DNA of 64,000 nucleotides, from the NCBI GenBank assembly GCA_942486035.1, contig CALNXK010000002.1, positions 8,111,001 through 8,175,000 on the forward strand, given 5' to 3'. Every line of letters starts with the position of its first letter. The stretch's first letter is position 1. Source of the DNA: Porites lobata. Taxonomy: Eukaryota > Cnidaria > Anthozoa > Scleractinia > Poritidae. Shown one piece after another: positions 35,501-45,700 of the stretch. Position numbers and translations under genes: made by a program. Under the pieces are notes generated by a model. It saw only the letters and a program-made list of their open reading frames with translations, did not search any database and was not told the origin of the DNA.

Positions 35501-36517
35501 TGATGACAAACGCTTCTACTGGCATGATGCGAGCGTGATGAGTCGTTGACGGGATGATGACAGGATGATGATGAGAAAATCACCATTCAGCAAATGGTAA
35601 TTTGCTTTTCCTGGGGAAAGCAAAGTTTCATCTTCCCAAAGATGTCTACAGACCGTTAGCCTGCGTAGGGGACGCTTGGAAGTAGTGCACGTGGGCGAAA
35701 GAGAGAACTTCGCTCAGGAGAACTTGGCGGCTTGTGTTGTCGATGGAACGTAGACCATCAAAACATGACTGATGAAATGAAACACTTACCAGGGGCATGA
35801 ATTTGAAAAAACATTTCACTATTGTATTATTCGCCGTTCGGAGGCGACCTGAGGTCTGTTGTTCATGTTTCGTTGCTGCAGTAGAAAACGTGTCGGTACA
35901 GTTTGTGTTCTGAAGTTTAGGTCAGCTTAGTAAGACATGTCTGCTCCAAAAACGGCTGCCACTTAGCGCAGTAAAAGCAATGGTCATTTTCCACGTACGC
36001 TGTGATCGTTGGTGTCTGTACAGTTGTGGCTAAGTAAGCTCAGAGAATAATGTTTTTAGTTTTTTAATAATACACAGCATGCATTCTTTAAAAGATACCC
36101 AGTTTTGACTTTGTTATTTTCTATTTATTGTGCACGTGGTTAAAAACGATTTGAAGCTGTGTGTTAACCACCCGTTTATTGCTCCATCGCTCTATAATCA
36201 GATAAACCAGCTGATCTTTATAACAGATATATTTAGACGGAAGATAAAAATTAATGTGCAACTCTTTTTGGCAGCACGCTTTGTTTGTGCGAGGTCAGTC
36301 GTTTTCTGTCAAAACTTTTGACAGATCACGCAACGGCTGCCAGGTAATTAGGTTGGGGGGGGGGGGGGAAACGATTTTCGTGGGCCTTCCGGGCAGGCGC
36401 TCCCTCCCCCCTCGCGTCTCATTCTCGCCCCCCCCCGTTTTTTCTTGTGCCCACTACTTCCAAGCACCACTACTCCCAAGCGCCACTATTTTCTTCTTCC
36501 CCCCCCGCTACCTTGCC

Positions 36518-36561
<44 letters not shown>

Positions 36562-36605
36562 CGCTGTGAAGGGTATGGTTTTCAAGCAGTTTAGTCTAGG
36601 ATAGA

Positions 36606-36639
<34 letters not shown>

Positions 36640-39600
36640 ATATCATTTTTCAGGAAACTGATCAGTTGGTTGAAGATTCTATCTAGACAAGGGAAACAGC
36701 TACTCTAGGATAGGGGATTTGGGGAGTTTACTCTAGTATAGGGTAGCACAATTCAGCTGAACTAGCTCTGGTATAGGTTAAGGGTTCCAGGGTCCCAGCG
36801 GCACATCCCCACCCAGAAATTCCTAAAGTACCCCCGGGGCTACCCCCTTGCACTGGCGGTCAATAAATCTCCCGCGGTTTATATTTTACCACGCGCGCTC
36901 GACGGACTTTGAAGAGAAAATAGGGGGTCTGTGAACGGGCTGCTTCAATATCAGTCGTCATGGCGCAATAGATAACGCGTTGACCTTCCAGATCGGAGGT
37001 CCGAGATTCGACTCTCGCCCCGTGGGTTAATTAGGCACCCTTTAATTGCCACTTGTTGTGTTACTGTTAAATCCCTTTTGTCCGCTTTCTTTAGAAATGT
37101 CTCGTGTTCTTTCGCCCATGTGGTGACCCGCTCATGTGATTCTCCATTTGCAAATTTCAGCTCCATAATGGATTCTTTCACTGTGTGAGCAGTCTGCAAT
37201 TTTGACATCAACAGCGCTTCGTGTCTTGATATCGCTTCGCTTCGCTTCTCTCTTCTTCATTTTTGTCTAGCGAAAACTTGATAGACTGAATCTTCCCGTT
37301 AAATTCTTTCGTTAGTTCCTCCATCGCGTTAGCACTGGTAGTTTTGGCGTCGTTTTTTCCGCCTCGTAAATATACTCAGTATTAAAATTCCTTGATCGCG
37401 TCGCTGTGTACTTGAGTTTCCGTAAATGCCTTGCTCTTCTTTCGAGCCAAATCCCGGTGTGTCCCGTCGGAGGAGCCCGCACTTGTGTTGGGAATTGCCT
37501 CCAAATAGTTGTTATCCAACACACTCACCGATGGTGTTTATTCCTTTCCTCACAGTGCAGCACACTCTCATCACAAAATAATTCTCTTTTACTACCTCCT
37601 ATTGTTCTACTATTTCATTGTCAATCACGAGGTTTTCAGCTTTGCTTTCAATTCCAAAGTTCAGGGCTATCAGGTTCTCACGTGTGATCTATCACTTAAC
37701 ACCTCTTTTAAATCACGTCACTAAAATCATGTTTACAAAGGAGATTGGTAATTATTTCCGACAACCCTCCAATTTCGTTTGCCTGAAAATTTGTCTGTTA
37801 ATTTCTTCTCGTAAAGTGGCAGAAACGCAGACGGAAAGGCAAGTCCGATGCCCCTGTTCAATGCGTTGTTCATTGGTTTCTCTATAAGTCCACGTCTACA
37901 CAAATAGTCGTGTACGAGCCAAACGTTTTCGCTGGTATGTTTTTCAGGTTGAAGATATGATGCTTAAACTGATAACAACCACCGCTATCATTACGATTAC
38001 TCACGAGCGCTTTTTAATTAATAGCAACCTTAATCCAGCTTTTATTATGTCCTTTTTCTCCAGATCACCTGATTCGCAACCCCCTGATAAGTGGGAAATG
38101 CTGCCTGAGCAAATAGAATTCGGGGGAGAGCTAGGGAGAGGAGAGTTTGGTTTTGTTTACAAAGCAACCGTTAGAAAGAGGGATGAGATGGAGGCGTTGG
38201 TCACTGAGACTTCCAAATGGCCTTCATCATCCACGAAGCCGAAGGCACCACAGGTGGTGGCTGTCAAAGTCTTACATGGTAAGAAATATTTTAATCTACA
38301 AAACAAGAGACAAAGCCGTAAGGGCTAATTGAATTTGTAACTTATTTTGAGTTGTTTATATGCAACAGAAACGAATTCTTTTTTATTTCATGTTTGGACC
38401 TTTCTGAGACCCCAACAGAAAATCACTTGAAAAAATCCAATTTTTTTTATTTCGTTTGCTTTGGTTCTTGTTAGTATTGTTGTTGTTGTCGATTATTTTT
38501 TTCACCACTGTTCTCCTTCGAAAACACAACGGCTAAGGCCTGAGGGTAAATAGGATAGGACTTCAAGGTAGCATGCCTCACCCACCCCGACTGTTCCAGA
38601 TAGCGCATCTCCTCCAAGGCTGCTATCTAAGAAGATGGGGCGGTAAAGTGACTATTAAACTGAAATGCACTTAGAAGGTAGAATCTGCCTGTTGTTTTGT
38701 GCATAGGAGGATGCGTGCGATAAAAAGGGATGAATATTTGTCATGCAAATGAAAAATCTAGCACTGAAATAATATGCTGTCACAGGAAGAATGAAGAAGA
38801 CATAATCATTTTCTCAAATTGTCTTTTAATAGATGATCCATCTGAGGCACAAATAGAAGAGTTCACGTTTGAGATTGAACAGATGAAGATGTTAGGCTCA
38901 CATAAGAACGTTGTATCCATGGTTGGATGCTGCACGCTTGAAGAGAAAATGTTCCTGGTCATAGAATACGTTCCCTGTGGTGACCTCTTGTCGTGGCTAC
39001 GCCGCAGAAGAAAAAAGGTAAGAAAATCATTGCAGCGTGTTCTCGTGTTCTGAAAGGTTAGACCACCATTTTTTATGACTATATAGCTTCCAGCCTTATC
39101 ATGTATTGGGACTATTGCAGATTACATCTGCGAAGTTGCCAATTTCATACCAGATAAAGTCCTTGTCATTGATGAAATCATAAGAATTTTTTTTATAACT
39201 TTTGTTACAAAGAGAAAATATTTTCTCCCGAGATTACTCAGTGCTTAAGGGAAGATGTTTTAACATTATCATATATCTGACTGGATATGATATAAGGTCC
39301 CTAAACTCACTCTATAGACAGCCAAGTCCAAGGAGCAAGGACGCATCCTCACCATCCATGAAACTCATTTCCCCCCTCCCAAGCTCTGCTAGTAGTGTTA
39401 CGATTATGAGTCACAGCATTTATTTGGCTGTACTAGCCTACAGGGAAACTGCCTTGACTTTGAACTGCATTCTGGCTTGATAATCTATCAAAGTGACAAA
39501 ATCTCCCCTGCCTACCCCCTACTTTTGAAACAAAAAAGCCAGCCACCCACCCCCTATAAGGTCTGGGCCTAAACTCTGTTATAAGCTCCCTGGATATTTT

Positions 39601-42600
39601 TGGCTTCCCTGGCTTGATGCACGTGTTCAAGCGAAAACTTTGCGGGCACCTTTAAGCAAAGTCACACAAATGTATTGGTCTTTATTTGTTCCGAAACTGA
39701 TAAAGTTTACTTGCTGGAAGTCTAGATCAACGAACTTAAAGCCTCCGAGAGATCATATGCTGACAAAGAAGTTTTGAAAGATCAGGGAGAGACCAGAGAT
39801 AAGGTAGGCTTGTTAACAAACTGTACTGATTCGATATTTCATCCATTTTGTTTGAACCTGATATTTTTTCTATTCTTCAAAGTCCCCAAACCGTTTGTTG
39901 TTTGCTCTCTGTGTCTGGCTGTCGGCTCATTGTACGTAATCAAAGACTTTATTAAGGGCACTTTCCAAAAGTCAGAACTGGCCGGTCGGACCATAGCCGG
40001 CACGAGTCATTTTGACAACGAAAAATGCTTTTTTGCAAGAGCTTTTGTTGAAACACCATCTCCTTTGTGCCTGGTATTTGGGATCTGACTGATAGTTTTG
40101 ATTAAAAGTGAAATTCTCATTATGACTGGAATGGTCTGGCCGGTCAGTTCTGACTTAAGACTATATTAAGACACTGAAATTGTTCCCATGCTTGTAAAAA
40201 TCACCAAAAAGGTTATTATGTTTATTGCCCTCTGATAAAATTTTATTGATGTCCTTTTTATAGGGTGGTGTAAGAGGGAGGGTGGAACACGCTTATTAGG
40301 GTGGATTGAACGGTCTTTTCTTCTTCGTAGCAAAAACAAGCAGGCAAACCTTTGAAGAAAACGGCAAAGGAAGAGCAGGCTGAGGTCACCATGGAAATGA
40401 TCTCCTTGCGCCAGATTGTCGACCCAAAGGACATGGCGTCAGCCACTCACAGTCTCCCTGATGTAAGAATTTTAATAAACACACTCAAGCCACAAGCGGC
40501 CTTGTCTCCATCCTTGGAGGCCTAGGGGCAGTCAGGTGGTTCGGGAAAAAACGTTTGAGCCCCTGGTTACCGACTCTCACCAGACCATTTTCAAACAATC
40601 CATGGCCGGCGAGTGCTGACTCCTAATTGGGCACAAAAAAATGCTTTGTATTATTTTGCCCAATGGGCGAACAGGGGCTCCTATTTTCTTTTCGTGTGTT
40701 CGCACACGACGGCTATTTTCTCGCCATACTTTCACCAAGGTTGGGCGTGCAAGGGGAATCTTGGCTTTTTTCACTTTTCCCCTATCAGAAACGTAGGAAC
40801 TACTAATGATTTTGGAAGACGTTTCAGATGCTATCAGAAGGACCTAGAGCATTCTGTCACAAGCAGGGTGCAAAGAAAGTCAGTTTTACAGCCTGCCATT
40901 CGGGCAAGCTGTAGCTAGTATGTACTAGCCCACAAGTCATTTCAACTAGCCCCCAAACCCTTTTTGATTAGCAAGACTGATTACCATCCTTCTGTAATTT
41001 GAATTTCCCCAAAAAACAGCACTTGCCCGTCGGGAAAAATCACTAGCCCGATAGAAAAATCCACTAGCCCCGGGCTATCGGACACGACTTTCTTTGCGCA
41101 CCGCACAAGATATCGTAAATGATATTTACGATGGCGTGATCGATAAGGATCGATGCAAGCTTGAATACGTGCTGTAAGCTCAAGTTTATGTTTTTGGATA
41201 AACATCTTTTAAATACCCTTTCATACGTTTCCAAATTTAGTTTTCGGGTAGACAGTTGCGGTTTCTTTGAGTCCATGGACGGGCTTTATATCGAACTGAA
41301 ACTTTCCTGACAGCGTGTATTTCTTTGGTGTAAGAGCCAAACAAGTATCATAATGGCGAGACAATAGCTGTCGTGTACGAACACACCAAAAGAACTCAGG
41401 AGATGGTGTTTATCAATTGGGCACAATAATACAAAGCATTCTTTGCACACAGTCAGCTTGACCGTTTGGAAATAGTTTAGTAAGGGTTGGCACCCAGGGG
41501 ATCTTCCGCCCTTGCTTGAAAACTATTTTTTGCCGCGCCTTTTCTCCCGACCCGACTGACTGCCTCTGGCTCTCCGAGGATGCCTTGTCTCTCGATACGA
41601 AGGGTGTAACATGATATATTTCATTCCTAAGAGTATTAGGCGAAGCGAAAGGTGAGGTTTCAGTGACTGAAGAAATATCACGTAACAAAAGACTATTGTT
41701 ATTGAATTAAATATCGTGGTTTTTGACGAATGATAAATAAAATTTAATGTTACAATTTTCTTACATATAAATTAATCGCCTTTTTTAAAAATCATTTAGC
41801 AAAGGTTCGCCTTTAATAGTGAGGCTATGGACGATGAACATTCTGCAAACAAGGAGCAAGTGAACATTGCACAGCAAAGCGACAAAGATGCCGTTCTTGA
41901 AGTGATTCCCTCAACTTCCGCTACAAATCAAGTAAGAAGTTTTATAATCATTTACCACTACAAGTAATGCGGGTATGGGTATGCGGGTACTTGGTGTACT
42001 TGGTGAATTTGGTGCGTCAGGGTCATGAACCTCCCTACCCTGCAATGCATAGTTCCGGGTAGCCCTTGGGCAAGGCGTAACACCCGTTAGGCCTGTCAAG
42101 GTCACCAAACTGTTGCCTGGCAGTCAGGGTTTTTTTTTTTGGCCACAGGCTAAGGGAGACAGCCCCTACAGAAAACGAGCCCACCGCTGGAAGGTCTGGC
42201 GCTCCTCCAGCATCGCTTGCTGGTATTTGTCTCAGTGAGCCCAGCAAAACATTGATTTGGACAGAAATTGAGTATCTCTTCTATAGTATTGTTCTCCCTA
42301 ACATAACCTACGGACTGTCTGTTTATGGTGCCTCCGAAGCGGAAATTAATGTCCTTCAGCAATTTTTAGACAGATCCTATAAGTTACGCTTTATATCTAT
42401 ACAGTTAAATATTAGATCATTACTACAAAAACAAGATAAAGCGATTTTTCAATAAGCTAAACAGCATGATAACCACCCTCTGAAGGTGTGCTTACCGCAA
42501 GAAAAGAACAATCTAATCTTCGACGTAAAAGGTTCCAAAGGCCCAAGATAAACACCGAACGTTATAAGAACACATTTGTAAACAGATTAATTTTTAAATA

Positions 42601-42711
42601 CAACCTTTCATGATATTTTATGTCAGATATGTGTAACTATTTTTTTGCATTTTTTAATCTTTTTATCCTGTAACAATGGATATGTATTTTTATCTAATGA
42701 GCAATAAAGAC

Positions 42712-42748
<37 letters not shown>

Positions 42749-45700
42749 GATAAACACTGCAAACTTCCCTACATACTTGCTCGGTCCTCGCCGGGATAAA
42801 CAAGGGCCGCATCCCCCAGTGGGCAACCATGTTGGAGTTGATAAGTCAGCTACTGGAAGACTCTTAAGATGCAAGATAAACACTCTGGTGTCAGCTTTTA
42901 ACATCCGTTCACTCAACTCCATTGAGATGATTGGAGAGCTTACCGCGCTGGCAGAGGAGAAAGGAATATTTGTTGTTTGTCTGCAGGAACATCGAAAATT
43001 TCACGATTATGCGGACGTGCACTATACTTATGTCGGCAAAGGCTGGATCTTGGCCACTTCCTCGTGCTGGAGTTGCGTGGAAGGAGTGGGTATGCTACTA
43101 AGCCCCTCTGCTTACTACTCCCTCGAGGACAATATTGTGGTGAATAGCCGAATCATCGTGGCAAACTTAAGTGACAACCCTGCTACTACTATTATATGCT
43201 GCTCAGTCCAACGAACTGCTCGGGTGACAGCGATGCTCTAGACTTCTACAACACACTGTCTGAATTAATAAAGAAGCTACCTGGACATAACCTTAAATCA
43301 TATGTGGTAATATGTGAATGCACAAATCAGTCCCTTAGACTGTAATGGGTTTAGCTTTGGAAAAAAGACGTTTGTGTTGGATATGGCTACTGCATGTGGG
43401 CTTATAATTTAGAACACACGCTTCCAAAAGAGCTTTAAAAGTTGTGGACGTTCATGTACCCAAATGGTTGCAAAGCCAAACTTGATTATATACAGGTAAA
43501 CAGGAAATAGGGAACAGTGTCTCAAAGACTATCAGGCATATGACCCTCTCAGTACAGTATATTCAGGCCATAAAATTGTCGTAATTAAACTACGCCTCAG
43601 TTTGCTAGCCAATGGGAAAACAACTGCCAAACGTACCAGTTTCGACTGGCATTGTTTTAGCACCAGCCATTCCGTAAGAGAGGCTTATACTGTGAAAGTT
43701 AAGAATCGCTTTGAGGTCCTGTACGAGCTTGAGGAAAAACGCACTGTGAACGATCTGTATACTACGATGATCGAGGCCCAAATGGATGCAGCTGAGAAGT
43801 GTATTCCTAACAAAGGAAGGAAAACGTGTTTTGTGACGTCAATGATGAAGAAATGTCACGTGTTATTTGAAATCACGTTTTACGCGTTTTTTTCATTAAG
43901 CCACAGTTTTAGTTCGCTTTTCAGGATCACTGATTGAAGCAAACCGGTTTAAATAGCATTTTACAAAATATGCATATTTAATTAGGTAGTCAGAGATGCA
44001 GCATTTGATTTTGCAAATTGACGCTTGGACAGAAGGAGCTAAAACACCAGGACTGGTTTGAAAACAACAACGAAGAAAACGTATGCCTTCTGAAGCAAAA
44101 GCAGGGAGCATTTACAATTGGCTTTAGGAAAAGACCTTGACTGCCAGGCACGATCGTCTCAATTAAACAAGCACCTCAGGAACAAAGTCCAGACTGCGCT
44201 GAGAAAGATGAAGGATACGTGGTGGCAACACAAGGCTGCAGAGCTGCAGCAATACTCAGACGAGCACGTATGCCTTCTGAAGCAAAAGCAGGGAGCATTT
44301 ACAATTGGCTTTAGGAAAAGACCTCGACTGCCAGGCACGATCGTCTCAATTAAACAAGCACCTCAGGAACAAAGTCCAGACTGCGCTGAGAAAGATGAAG
44401 GATACGTGGTGGCAACACAAGGCTGCAGAGCTGCAGCAATACTCAGACGAGCACAACTTTAAGAGGTTCTTCGAGGGCCCGAAGACTGTATATATGGCCC
44501 CTCTTTCAATTTCATCCTGTCCCATATTCGGCTGGAACCCTGCTTACAGGGAAGTCTGATATCGTTCAAAGTTGGTGAAAAATCTTTAGCCAACTTCTCA
44601 GCAAATCGACCAGTAAGCAATCCAAGATATACTTCAGCGCCCGGTTCTAAGCTCTCTTGACGATCCCCCAACACTGGAGGAAACCCCCCCAAAAAATAAG
44701 CAGCTCCAGGCTGGGAAAGCACCTGTTCCTGATGAGATACCTCCCTAATGACCTCAAGGACACCAAAGCCATCCACCTGTACAAGAACAAAGATGACAGA
44801 GCATCCTGTGACAGCCACAGAGGCATCTCGCCGTTGAGTATTCCAGGAAATCTCATGGCACTCATCATACTGAGCTGTATCACACACGACCTCTTGGATG
44901 ATTTCGTGTCCGAGAGTCAGTGTGCCTTCAGGAAAAACAGAGGGACAATCGACATGATATTCGCCATAGGAAATATCAAGAAAAATGCCGCGAGCAGAAT
45001 CAGAGCCTGTACATCCTCTTTGTGCACCTGACCAAGGCCTTTGATACGGTCGGCGGGTGGGTTGGACATGTGTTTCTGATGGACGACACGCACCTCCCAA
45101 AGATGGTCTTCTTCTCTGAGGTGGCCAGCGGTACACGTAGCATTGGACACCCACTAAAGAGGTTCAAAGAATCCCTGAAACAAAAAACTGAATCGAATCC
45201 CACTATCCGATGGGAAACCTTCGCCACAGACCGCAACGTCTGAAGAATGGCCGTTCACAAGGGCGTTCAAGGCTTTGAAAAGAGCAGCTGAATGATCTCG
45301 ATGAGATATCTCGGCTCGCCGAGTTCTAGTTGCGCAAAAGCTCAGTCTTAGCGATTAAGTCGATCTGTAAGATATCTTCGAGTTCATTGAGCTAGACCAT
45401 TATTTATTTTTTTGTAAATTTCCCTAAGGATGTGGAGTGGAAAGTAACGGAAAAAGACTGGCTACTAAGCAGCCAAGCGGCAACAGGAAAAAGTCAAGCG
45501 AATCCTTCACCCGCCATGCCACCCGTAATCGAAAGCACACACGAGGATCTCAGCAGTGATGAAGAAGACGCGGAGGAGAACTTTCGAGCCAAACAACTCT
45601 TTTCATTTGCTTGGCAAATTGCTAAAGGAATGGTAATTACTATATGATTATTTTCTGAGAAACGTTGCTTCCATTCAGGTTTTGTTTTCATCCTTCAAAG

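Larger units (their letters stand above)
28783..37763 (-). mobile_element. BEL/Pao LTR retrotransposon in RTK intron, both LTRs and TSD present
   Basis: Two direct repeats of about 280 bp (28783-29074 and 37487-37763) act as LTRs, reading TGTCGG...CCCAAC on the minus strand. ACCCT flanks the outside of both, a 5-bp target duplication typical of BEL/Pao. On the minus strand the order is gag, zinc knuckle, protease, RT (MYVDDL), RNase H and integrase tail, all frame-broken. The gag is split by about 3.7 kb of nested insertions (about 33330-36950). Inserted opposite to the host gene. Confidence 0.85.

Noticed and set aside
36955..37022. Functional tRNA gene
   Set aside because: The acceptor stem does not pair and the T loop is one base short; kept only as a tRNA-like relic.
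44459..45154. 231-codon minus-strand frame
   Set aside because: It is the antisense shadow of the LINE reverse transcriptase on the plus strand.
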